NCBI GenBank assembly: GCA_025201705.1
Contig: MU616776.1
Coordinates: 1 to 40,689, forward strand
From: Dissophora ornata
Taxonomy: Eukaryota; Mortierellomycota; Mortierellomycetes; Mortierellales; Mortierellaceae
Direction: 5' to 3'
DNA length: 40,689 nucleotides
Shown here: in pieces, positions 1-10,018 of the stretch
Layout of the letters: each line of letters begins with the position of its first letter
How positions within the stretch are numbered: position 1 is the stretch's first letter
Program-made: the position numbers and the translations under genes
Notes under the pieces: model-generated
Told to the model about the DNA's origin: nothing
What the model saw: the letters and a program-made list of their open reading frames with translations, nothing else
Databases searched by the model: none

Positions 1-48
1 GGAGAAAGTAAGGGGGGGAGAGATGATGGGAGGGAGGGAGGGAGTGGA

Positions 49-125
49 GTGGAATGGAATGGAATGGAATGGAATGGATGGATGGATGGATGGATGAGAC
101 GGAATGGAATGGATGGATGGACGAG
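49..125. repeat. GGAAT / GGAT short tandem repeat
   Basis: About five copies of GGAAT run directly into GGAT units, then a second GGAAT-GGAT block. The array is imperfect and sits in purine-rich DNA that extends to about 260. It looks like slippage-type satellite sequence, not coding. Confidence 0.8.
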
Positions 126-805
126 AAGGGTTCTAGGGAGGGGAGGGGATGTGGGGGGGAAAGAGAGAATGAGAGAAAGAAAGAATGAGAGAATGAGGGA
201 CAAAGTGACAACGAAGAGAGAGAGGAGAGGAGAGAAAAGAGAAGAGAAAAGAGGTTTGACAGGCTCTGAGATCAGGAACAAGGTAAGGGACGTTGTAGAG
301 CAGAGAGGAGATGCAACGACCAGCGGATAAAAGGATAAAAGCGATGCAGCAATGATCCGAATCGGGGGATGATGTTGATGCAGATGCTTGGTGAGTGAGT
401 GAGGGAGATTGGTGTTTGAGTGTATGAGTGGGTGTATGAGTGGGTGTATGAGCATGAGTGCGTATGTGCTCGATAACAGTTGCATTTGGGCATATGGCCA
501 TCTGGGCCATGGGAAGTGGAATATTTTGGTTCCTTTCTTTATTTGTGTATGATGAGAGAGTGTCTGTGTGTGAATATCACTAGTACCACTACACTCTCCG
601 GCTCCCCCTTCTCCACCACCGTAGGTTGTTCCTGTCGCAGACAAGGGGGACCAAAAGACACCGCCGGGTGGTGTTTGAATTGATTGCACACACCTCTTTT
701 TTTCCTCTGTGCTCCCCTGTGCTCCTCTCTGTGTGTGTGTGTGTGCACCACACAGGAAAAACGTTTCTCACTTGAAGCTCTCTTCTTTCTCCAACGTCGC
801 TGTCC

Positions 806-810
<5 letters not shown>

Positions 811-851
<41 letters not shown>

Positions 852-869
852 TCACTCACTCTCTCTCTA
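811..869. repeat. (CT)n microsatellite
   Basis: Nearly pure CT dinucleotide tract, interrupted by three CA units towards the end. It sits in gene-free DNA. Confidence 0.9.
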
Positions 870-1177
870 GGGGCGTGCGCTCTGTTACCTTCCTCGCCTT
901 CTTTCTCGGTCTTTCCCAGTCTTCCTTGATTGTACAGCTAGTAATAACATATGCATAATAAATAATATGCGTGATACCTTTTATAACATGAGACTGACTC
1001 GACTTGTCTTCCCGCTCTTCTATGCTCCCCCTCTGTCTCTCTCTTCTCTCTGCTATAGAAACGTAGAAAGGTAGAAAGGAATAGAAGCGTAGAAACAAAG
1101 CATAACAACAAACCGGATTATTCTACATCTCTGCTCTCGCATATCATATTTATATAACATGAGGGGAGAGAGACAAT

Positions 1178-1203
1178 GAGAGAGAGAGAGAGAGAGAGAG
1201 AGA
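1178..1203. repeat. (GA)n microsatellite
   Basis: About 13 uninterrupted GA units, 70 bp upstream of the 82-nt A run. Confidence 0.85.
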
Positions 1204-1271
1204 TGGACGTTGTTGATGACGCCACACTGGCACATGGACAAAGGATAAAGGAAGATCCACTAATCTGGATA

Positions 1272-1272
<1 letters not shown>

Positions 1273-1354
<82 letters not shown>
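1273..1354 (+). repeat. 82-nt perfect poly-A homopolymer
   Basis: An uninterrupted run of A from 1273 to 1354, by far the longest homopolymer in the window. It is preceded by unremarkable sequence and followed by gggccttgg. Candidate explanations are the tail of a retroposed RNA, slippage expansion, or an assembly artefact. No open frame or retroelement motif was seen directly upstream. Confidence 0.9.
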
Positions 1355-1358
<4 letters not shown>

Positions 1359-2096
1359 CTTGGCAAAAAGACTGAGCGCAGACAGAAATAAAAAGGGAAA
1401 TAAGAAAATGAGAAATAAGAATGAGAGAAAAATAAGAAATACCCGCCGCAAAGAGCGATACAAGAGAGCGAACACAAGTGATTACATGCGATTACATGCG
1501 ATACATGCGATAACACCTGTTAATAAATCTGTGCATGTATTCAGCTGGCGTATTTACACTACTATAGTCTACTGAGCATGCACCCTATTGCGCGCAATTA
1601 CCTTTCGGATGAATTAGCCCTTGCTCAACAAGCTGGACCCTGACCCTGACTCTCTCTCTCTCCCTTTGTTGCCACACACACGAGAGCATGTCCCTGTTCT
1701 AGCAATGTCCATCCGCTCTCTTCAGCGCCGTCTTTGTCTCTCTTCTCTCTCTCTCTCTTCTCTCGCTCGCATCTCTCGCTCGTATCTCCGCTCTCGTTCC
1801 CCTTCTTGTCCGAGGGAACAGCGCTGTTTCATATTTTTATAGTTTACAATAAGCTACAGCCCAACCCTGTCAAACTCTCGAAATCGCCATGCCAAGGCAT
1901 GCACATCTTGCAGCCCTCAATCATCCTATCCTATCACACCCTCTCCCAACCTCCCATGCCCCCCTTTGGCAGATCCATCCCATGGACCTCTTCAGCCCAC
2001 ACACACACACACTCTGACATGTCGTTTGCAGCAGGCACGCGTGGTGCCCCAAGTTATTAATATCCGACGACACTGCGCGTGCGGCTGTCGCGATAC

Positions 2097-2137
2097 GATA
2101 ATTGCGATAATTGCGATAATTGCGATAATTGATAATT
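2097..2137. repeat. 9-bp tandem repeat GATAATTGC
   Basis: Three full copies of gataattgc followed by two partial gataatt units. It contains repeated GATA cores, which could bind GATA factors, but no gene is close enough to assign it a promoter role with confidence. Confidence 0.75.
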
Positions 2138-2342
2138 CTGATATCAATGATAATTCTCCATGAGGAACGCCACCCATTGTCGTCATGAGCAACCATCTCC
2201 ATCACATGCACATGCACCACATGACACTTGACATTACACATTGAGATTACACATCCTCGCGTAATTCAGACATTGCCGCCATTTTCTATTTTTTTCCTTT
2301 TTTTCCTTGTGTGTGGGGGGGGGCCACGAGTGCTCATCATCT

Positions 2343-2370
2343 AATCAATCAATCAATCAATCAATCAATC
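2343..2370. repeat. (AATC)n microsatellite
   Basis: Seven copies of AATC about 280 bp upstream of the FHA gene start codon, probably in its promoter or 5' UTR. Confidence 0.85.
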
Positions 2371-2648
2371 CATCATCGCCTTTATTTGTTTGCATCACTC
2401 TCGCATCACGCATCACGCATCACACGCCTCATTATTCCATCGTCTTTTCCATTCCTCAATCACCCAGGCTCTTTCCATTCTTCTTCAAACCACGCACAGG
2501 CGTTTTTTTTCGTGACGACATTCCCTTTCTTGGCCCATCTTGTCTCCCCAACACGCCCCCCTCCTCCTCCCCCCCTAAAACCCACGACCTTCCATCTCCT
2601 TCAGCTCTAAAAAAACACTGTGCAATCTCTAATCTCTCTGTCCATACC

Positions 2649-5069
2649 ATGAACGGGGCTTTTGCTGCCTCCTCCTCCTCCTTCTCCTTCTCCTCTTCCT
2701 CCCCCTCCTTCAATGGCCGTCACCCACTCTCCACCAACCCAACCCTCGTCCTCGAACCAGTCAACGACGCCTTTACTCTCAAAACCCTCGACTTGCCTGA
2801 ACACCTCAAAGTCAAGATTGGTCGTCAGACCGGCGTCACCACCGCGCCTAATCCAACCAATGGTTACTTTGACTCCAAGGTGCTGAGTCGGGTCCATGCT
2901 GAGGTGTGGTCAGAGGCTGGCAAGGTATATATATAACATGTATAGATGTGATATACAAAAAGTTAGTCTAGGCAAAATTATACATCAAAAGGGACGCAGG
3001 AACCCTGTTCTCCACGGAACCTGGGGACAGACTATTGTTAACAAAAGTGCACCCTCGCAAACTATGTTTTTCGTTTTCGTGTCTCGAGTTTAGGTCTACA
3101 TCCGCGATCTCAAGTCCAGCAACGGCACATTTCTGAACGCAAGGAGACTCTGTCCCGAGAACATGGAGAGCGAACCCTTTGAATTGAACCAGAACGATAG
3201 CCTAGAGTTTGGCATTGACATCTTGGACGAGCACGGTGCCTGTAAAGTTATCTGCGATTGCCTTTCCTTGCCTTTTCTTGCCTTTTCTTGCCTTTCCTTG
3301 CCTTTCCTTGCCTTTCCTTGTCTGCGCTTGCGTGTCCGTCCACATCTGTTTTTCTTCTTCTTTGTTTCTTGTTGGCCGCATGAAAAGACACAAAGATACA
3401 TGGACTTTAGACCACGAGGTCAAAAAAGGTCAAACATGCGCCCCGGCGGAGGAAATGTAACCCCATGGTCAAAAAATCCAATGTTGTTTCTTCATACTTT
3501 GAAGAAAATTGTGCGACCATTCTTTATGAGCCTCGCGGAGAGAGAGTGCTGTCACCAACACTTTTTGCCTCTCAGCCCCCCCGCCGCACAACCATATTCA
3601 CGGAAAACAAATCATTTTTCAACAATTTCTTAGTGCTTCATGAAAAGGTCTCTTGCAAGATTTACATCTCTCGGATCTCATACCCCACCCCTGGAAGTTC
3701 ACCGCAAGAGTACGTATCCGACACACACGCCTTTTTTCTCAACCCTTTTGGTTCTTGATCTAAAAAACTAACCAGCCCCTCCCCTTCCAAAACATCTAGC
3801 TCCCATGCCAAGATCATGCCCATGCCCTTCGCAGGACCCGGCCTCAGTCCTGTCCTATCCACCCCAGTCTCTCTTGGAGGACAGAGCGAGAACATTGACC
3901 TCATCATCTCGAGGCTACAGAATGAACTCACTCGGTCACAGGAAACTTTTTCAGATCTGGGGTTTCTGAAGCACAGTTTGGGCGAATTGGAAAAGACGAT
4001 CTTGTTGAACGGGAATGAGAGTGATGCAAAGAAAACAAATGAAATGCTATCAGTTGATTACGAAAAGCTGCTCAAGCAGAAGGATGAGGTGAGAGACTGA
4101 GACTGATAGAACCATTTTTTTTTTTTTTTTTTTTCGTATTTACGAACCACCTTTCTCTCAAATACTAAACATTTTTTCTGTTCATAATACCGTCTCTCTC
4201 TCGAAACAGGAGCACGCCCAAGAAATATCAACCCTCACCAAAAAAATCGAGGACTCCAAATTGAGATGGGAGAATCAAAGAGTACAGGATATAGGGATCC
4301 ATGATCTACGTGAAGAAAACGAGACCATACGACGGAAACATGAAGAGACCAACATGGCATTGGTAGACGCTGTATCACAATTGAATCTCATCCGAACCCG
4401 TATCGCCAGCATGACAGAGGAACATCAACGGGATTTGGCATCTGTTCAAAAGGAGAAGGAGGCTGCGCTCAGGATACTCAAATCAAAACATAAGGAGGAA
4501 ATCAAACGACTTGTTTTGGATACGGATGCAGAACAGGAAGGACTTGTTAGTCAACATAGACGAGAACTCGCCGAGGTTCTCGCTCGGATCGAGGGAGCTA
4601 AACCCGCCAATACTCGGGCGTTGGAGACAGAACTCGTTTCCTTGAAAGAGGAGGTCAAGACGTTACGACAGTCTGAAGAGCAGTTATCGCAAAAGATTGA
4701 AACACTGACGACACAGTTACAGCAATCCGCATTGCGAGGACCACGGACCAGCGCAGGTGGTTTTGAGATGTTGACGGACTGTAGCGGTAGCACTGCTCTG
4801 GCAGCGGGTCTAAAGTCGAGGAACATGACGGGGGTGGCGGTGGTGGCGCAGAGTGGTGATGATGATGGTGATGATGACCTATTGGAAAATGGACCGGGAG
4901 AACAAAGGGATTTCTTGTGGTCGCAGTTTGTGTTTCCAATAGCGAAAAGGAACCAGTCGGGGTTGAGCCAGGTAAGGAGCATGTGTTGTTGCTGTTGTTG
5001 GTTGGGAGTTCCTGTCTACGCAGAGTTGCAGTGCGGATGAGTGGATGAATGATGGACTAATGTTGAAAC

Positions 5070-5116
<47 letters not shown>

Positions 5117-5238
5117 CCTCTCCTCTCTCCCTCGTTCTGATACTGTAGCCATCGACGATGCTGCTGTCGGGCGGGTTCATGCTGGTGGGGTTGGGCGTGT
5201 ATGCACTATGGCACAAGGCAGGCATGCCAGTTAGCTAG
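2649..5238 (+). CDS. Tail-anchored FHA/coiled-coil protein, SLMAP/Far9-Far10 type (STRIPAK)
   Basis: Six exons: 2649-2924, 3094-3241, 3634-3709, 3800-4088, 4210-4971, 5149-5238; 546 aa. All introns are GT-AG and every junction keeps frame. A Ser-rich N-terminus is followed by an FHA domain (about residues 40-150) with the phosphothreonine-binding signature: GR at 58-59, SRVH at 80-83, SSNGTF at 100-105. Residues about 190-500 are charged and heptad-like, so coiled coil. The last exon encodes a hydrophobic helix (about 521-538) and a seven-residue tail, giving a C-terminal membrane anchor. FHA plus coiled coil plus tail anchor is the architecture of animal SLMAP and yeast Far9/Far10, the ER/nuclear-envelope anchors of the STRIPAK phosphatase-kinase complex. 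Family placement is inferred from architecture. The ATG at 2649 is the first in frame that gives FHA-type sequence; the frame is open further upstream, so a longer N-terminus is formally possible. Confidence 0.85.
3261..3320. repeat. 10-bp minisatellite inside intron 2
   Basis: Six consecutive near-identical copies of cctttccttg (two with cttttcttg) inside intron 2 (3242-3633) of the FHA gene. The intron is the longest of that gene (392 bp), apparently because of this expansion. Confidence 0.85.
5072..5109. repeat. (CT)n microsatellite in intron 5
   Basis: About 19 CT units in the last intron (4972-5148) of the FHA gene, upstream of the exon that encodes the membrane anchor. It forms part of an extended polypyrimidine tract. 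Confidence 0.9.
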
Positions 5239-5271
5239 AATAGGGACGAGCACGCTTATCTACCGTATACC

Positions 5272-5306
<35 letters not shown>

Positions 5307-5833
5307 TTTTATATACATACATTCACATAATATATGCAGCAATTGGGCCTGCCGAGAGCCGGGAGCATGCTCCGTTCGACCAATCATACCCGCACCAGCG
5401 ACGACTACAGTTAAGCGACAGGGTCTTTGCGCAGACAGGCACAGACATCCTCACTTTGAGATAGATGGCTGGACTGACTACATGTCCACTACTCTGCCAA
5501 AAGTGAGAGCACTGAGGAGAATAAACTTTGTGGGGACGCGAAGCGAGAACAGACCTTTGGCGGAGTACTCGCTGCTTGATAAACAAGACAAAAAAACGCG
5601 GTTCGGGTTGTCAACGTCCAGAGATTGTGGGAGTGCTTGTAGGGAAAGGGTAAATTACATCCGTGCGATCGTTGGTGCATCCGATAGCCGGCCATCGAGC
5701 GTTCCCCCCCCCCCGTGCAAACAACACCATCCTTTGTGCGCTTTCTTTTGTTGCTTTTCCTCATTCACTTCTGCCATTCATTCTTTCTTCCCATTCCCTC
5801 ATCAACACACCCCCCCCCTACCTCATCCCTATC
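5239..5833. other. Intergenic region with (CA)n repeat; acyl-CoA oxidase promoter
   Basis: This region separates the FHA gene from the acyl-CoA oxidase gene on the same strand. It holds a CA microsatellite at 5274-5303. The last 120 bp are strongly pyrimidine-rich with short C runs, as upstream of other genes in this window. No gene is seen, and the open stretch around 5480-5700 has no recognisable protein content. Confidence 0.6.
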
Positions 5834-8122
5834 ATGTCCGCTCTTCGCTTCCCAAACCTCCCACCCTCAGAACCCCAAGGCTCGGATCTCCTGGCCCAGG
5901 AACGTGCCAACACCACGTTTGGTGTCCAAGAACTCTCCACCTTCCTCTACGGTGAGGCCTATCTCGAACGTCAAGACCGACTCCTACCTTTGGTCGAAAA
6001 CGAACCGGCGTTTGACAAGTCGAGTCGTTACTTTCGAGGACGCGCCGAACGTTTTGCTGCAGCATTGCGAAAGGACCATGCCTTGGTCAAGTTGTCACAA
6101 AAGTATCAGTGGTCACCTGAAGAGATGATGCAGGCTGACATGCTCATCGATGAGTCAGGGCCGTTTGGATTGCATAGAACAATGTTCATGCCGACGTTGG
6201 CGTCGCAAGGGACGGATGAACAGATTGAAAAGTTTTTAAAGCCCGCTCAGAGATATGAGATTATTGGGTGCTATGCTCAGACTGAACTGGGACATGGGTC
6301 GAATGTCCAGGGCATTGAGACAACGTCGACGTATATTCCCGAGACGGACGAGTTTGAGATTCATACACCGTACTTGACAGCTTCCAAGTGGTGGATTGGA
6401 GGGTTGGGCAAAGCTGCCAACCACGCGGTGGTGATGGCTCGACTGATGACCGCGGGCAAGGACCATGGCCCACATGCGTTTGTGGTTCCCATCCGCTCCA
6501 TGGAGGACCACACACTCTTACCTGGGGTGATGGCAGGAGATATTGGACCAAAGATGGGGTATGTCGCTTAAATGGGTGTTCTTTTTTTTTTGGGTTCGAT
6601 GACTAGCGACTCACTCCATCCGCTGCTGCTTCTAGATACAACACCACCGACAATGGTTGCATGTGGTTCGATCACTACCGCGTCCCCCGCATCTCGCTGC
6701 TCGCAAAGCACTCTAGCATCACGCCGGGTTCGGGCGAGTACATCAAGCCCGCTAACGCCAAGCTCTCGTACGGTACCATGGTCTATGTGCGCGCCGTCCT
6801 TGTGGGTGCTGCACGCCACGGAATGGCCAAGGCCGTCACCATCGCCACCCGTTACTCTGCCATCCGTCGTCAGTTTGTCGACAAGGACATACCCAAGAAG
6901 ATGGGTGAGGTCGTGGTCGAGACACCTGTTCTCGATTACTCTATGCAACAGTACCGACTCCTTCCTATCATTGCAGGTACATATGCATGCTTCTTGACGA
7001 GCAAGGAAATGATGCGTTTGTATCATTTGAACTTGAAGAACATGGCCACGGGCGACTTTTCCTTGTTGGCAGACGTCCATGCCTCGAGCTCTGGTCTCAA
7101 GTCCTTGACGACTACAATGGCGGCTGCCGGGGTGGAAGAGTGTCGACGAGCCTGTGGTGGCCATGGCTTCTCGGCCTTTTCGGGCCTTCCGTCGTTGCTC
7201 CAGGACTATCGTACGTTTTTTTTTGTAAACATGCGCGTCAATGTCACTGCCCACTTTGTGCTGGCACTAACAAAAAAAAAAGCACTACCGTAAACGTTTT
7301 CGTGTTTCAACAGTTCCCAATGTGACCTGGGAAGGAGACAACTATGTTCTCACGCAGCAGACAGGCCGTTACCTCTTCAAGTCGTTCCGTGAACTGGTGG
7401 CGAAACGTGCCTCTGGTAAGTTCAATGCCAGTCGTCAGATCAACAACCCGACTCTGGCGTACATGAACACGTACCTTGACAACCCTACGCTTCAATGCCC
7501 CGCGACGTCGCCTTCTCAGTTCCATAACCCGGAACTCCAGCTTGCAGCGTTTGGTCATCGCGCAGCGTTTCTGGTCGCGCAGATCGTGCATGCGTTGGAC
7601 GTGGAGAAGCGGACTTGGAACTCTATGCTGGTGGACATTTGTAACGTGTCTGTTGCGCATTGCCAGTTGATCCTTGTGCAAAACTTTATTTTGGGCATTC
7701 GAGGAGACTTGGCCCAGCCCGATGGGATGGTGAACCCTGCGACGGCATTGTCGGGTGCCTCCAAGGAGGCATTGACGGATCTGTCGGATTTGTTTGCAAT
7801 GCATACGATTCATAATCAACCTGGCGAGTTTTTGACATCGGGTTATTTGAATGGTATGCATATCAAGATGCTAGGTGAGGCGGTGATGGAAGTGATGGAG
7901 AAGAAGGTCCGAAGGAATGCGGTGGGGTTGGTGGACGCGTTTGCGTTCCCGGATTATGTGTTGAATAGTGCGATCGGCGCTTTTGATGGACGCGTGTATG
8001 AGCGATACACGGAGATGGCGACGCGTGAGCCATTGAACCAGACGGAGGTGGTGGAGGGGTATGAGCAGTATATTCGACCGTTCACGAACCCGAAGGGTCT
8101 GAAGGGACAGTCGAGGCTGTGA
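5834..8122 (+). CDS. Peroxisomal acyl-CoA oxidase
   Basis: Three exons: 5834-6558, 6636-7210, 7314-8122; 702 aa, within the usual 650-750 aa range. The enzyme performs the first step of peroxisomal beta-oxidation, oxidising acyl-CoA to trans-2-enoyl-CoA with FAD and O2 and releasing H2O2. The N-terminal acyl-CoA oxidase domain is followed by the flavin-binding middle domain: CYAQTELGHGSNVQG about 155 residues in, then the KWWIGGLG strand and the GYNTTDNG segment across intron 1. The C-terminal domains contain RRACGGHGFS and TWEGDN; Glu440 in the latter matches the catalytic base of rat ACOX. The protein ends in Ser-Arg-Leu, a valid PTS1 signal, which supports peroxisome import. An AATAAA lies 114 bp past the stop. 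Which chain lengths it prefers cannot be read from sequence. Confidence 0.96.
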
Positions 8123-8985
8123 GGTGGGTGGGTGGTGGATCGACAGATGCGTTGTCTGTCTTGTGTTTAGTTGGTGGAGATCAAAGCTAGATCGAGCAAG
8201 TTGTAGGTGTGCTCTAGAAACAGATGAAGAATATGAATAAAATGGCTCCGGGGTTGGGCACAGCAAAAACTGCGAGACTGTGTGGTGACACAAAATGCAT
8301 CCCTTTTTTCCTTTTCCTCCTTCCTCCCTTGCATTAGGCTACATGTGTACCGCGGACAATGAGTCCCTATTAATAACATAGACTTTCCTCGTGTAAGAGA
8401 CGCTATTATTGAAGAGTGTTGTAGCAGCGATGCAGAAGGATGAAGCACAATCGACAATCGACCGGGGGGTTGGGCTCCTCCCTGATGTCGCCCAGAAAAG
8501 GCGGTCCTTTAGGGGGGAGCTGGACCAGCTCTTTCTAAACCAAGAGAGAGCAGCTGTCTGGACTCTCTCTCTCTCATTGCACTCATTCTCGCAATTGCCC
8601 TCGGCTTGTGTCATTCCTGGTTGATTTCGCCATCCTGCACCTCTTCCGCACTCCTTTATTTCCGTGTTTTGTTTTATTTGTGCATTCATTTATTCATTCA
8701 TTCATTCCAGTCATTCATTCCAGTCATTCCTGTCTGCATTCCTGTCTCTGTAATTCATCGTTTTGCATTGCCTCCTGTCCAGCCCATCCCGTCCTCTCCC
8801 TTGGTTCCCCTGCCTCCTGATAATTCTTCGGACACAACACTCGACTCCGTGCCGCGCCTTGCCATTACTCTTTTTCTCTCTCTCTCTTTCTCTCTCTCTC
8901 TTTCTCTCTCGTTCTCTCTCTCCTTCCCTCTCTCTCCCTCTCCTCTCCCTCTCCCTCTCCACCCTACTTTTATCCCCCCCCCCCA
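8123..8985. other. Intergenic region, CT- and CATT-rich; DENN gene promoter
   Basis: This spacer runs between the acyl-CoA oxidase stop and the DENN gene start. It begins with the oxidase 3' UTR. From about 8690 there are repeated tcatt/tccag units, then a long imperfect CT tract at 8875-8970 ending in a run of C just before the ATG at 8986. I see no gene in it. Confidence 0.6.
8236..8241 (+). terminator. AATAAA polyadenylation signal (acyl-CoA oxidase)
   Basis: Canonical AATAAA hexamer 114 bp downstream of the oxidase stop codon, on the same strand. Confidence 0.6.
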
Positions 8986-9986
8986 ATGGCAGGACGGGCA
9001 CCGCCCCCGAAACGCATAGCCGACTACTTTTTCATGGTCGGCTTGTCGGACGATTTCCGCCTGACAGACGAACCATTCCAGGAGTTGAGCGATGACGATG
9101 ACATGTCTGATGCAACCATGCTGTTACGCTTGGACAATGAGGATTCTTGGACCGAACCTTTGACAATAGTGCACAGCTCACTTTTCAATGGTGACACAAC
9201 CAGGAACACAACAACAACAACAACAGCCTCAACAACAACACCAACACTGTCAGCAACAGCAGTAACAGCAACAGGAGCAAAGTCGCAATCCCGTGCACGG
9301 TCCAAGTCCATGGCACAGGCACAGGCTGCTATTCAGAACACACATCAACCTCTTTCGAACCAGGATGGACAAGTTCATCGATGTAAGTCCGCGGTGGTGC
9401 CAGCCAAAGGCTCTTTATCTCCCTATCGCTCTCTCTCTCTATCTCTATCTCTCACTCTCACTCTCCTCTCTCCTCTCTCTCACATACATCACCTATTCCT
9501 GTTTTGAATATGCATACCGGTCTGGTGAGCCATAGAACTAATTGCTTTATTTGCACCTCTCATTACCCCAAATCTCCTTTGCTCTCTTAAAAGCTGTTGC
9601 GCTAAATTCAGGAACAAACTCAAATGTGCCTGAAAGGCCGACGGCAGTACAGAGAACGAGTGTCGTCTCTACCCACTCGAAACGTCACGCTCGCAGATCG
9701 GCGACCATGAGCGACGTTGGTTACAGGGGAGGAGTAGTAGTAGCAGGTGGTGGTGGTGGTGGAGGAGGAGGAGGAGGAGGAGGAGGGGGCAATAGACTCC
9801 AGCACAAGCCTAGCTATCGTTACATCTCTGCAAGCACATTGTACAGAACTGTGCAGGAGGGCATTCAGCAAGAGCTGAAAATGGATACGATACGGGACAG
9901 CAACAACAACAAGGAGAAAAGTGGCATCGTCTTGGAGGCTGTGGTTCCTCATACTTCGGAGATTAAGCAGGCTGGACCTGGTATGG

Positions 9987-10018
<32 letters not shown>

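Larger units (their letters stand above)
1..2648. other. Gene-free, repeat-rich leader region
   Basis: I see no convincing gene here. Every open frame in the stretch is a translation of simple repeats (CT, GA, A, GT, GGAAT). Besides the repeats listed separately there are two exact copies of the 10-mer attacatgcg plus a degenerate third (1481-1510). From about 2380 the DNA becomes pyrimidine-rich and probably contains the promoter and 5' UTR of the FHA gene that starts at 2649. No tRNA- or rRNA-like sequence was noticed. Confidence 0.6.

Noticed and set aside
1118..1516. Open frames through the poly-A run (poly-Phe or poly-Lys)
   Set aside because: They exist only because a homopolymer contains no stop codon.
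5482..5955. Plus-strand open frame between the FHA and oxidase genes
   Set aside because: No motif was found and it overlaps the oxidase start in another frame. The interval is better explained as promoter and 5' UTR.
8690..8760. Repeated tcatt/tccag units that might be a CRISPR-like array
   Set aside because: Units are 4-5 bp without spacers; this is a simple microsatellite in a eukaryotic genome.
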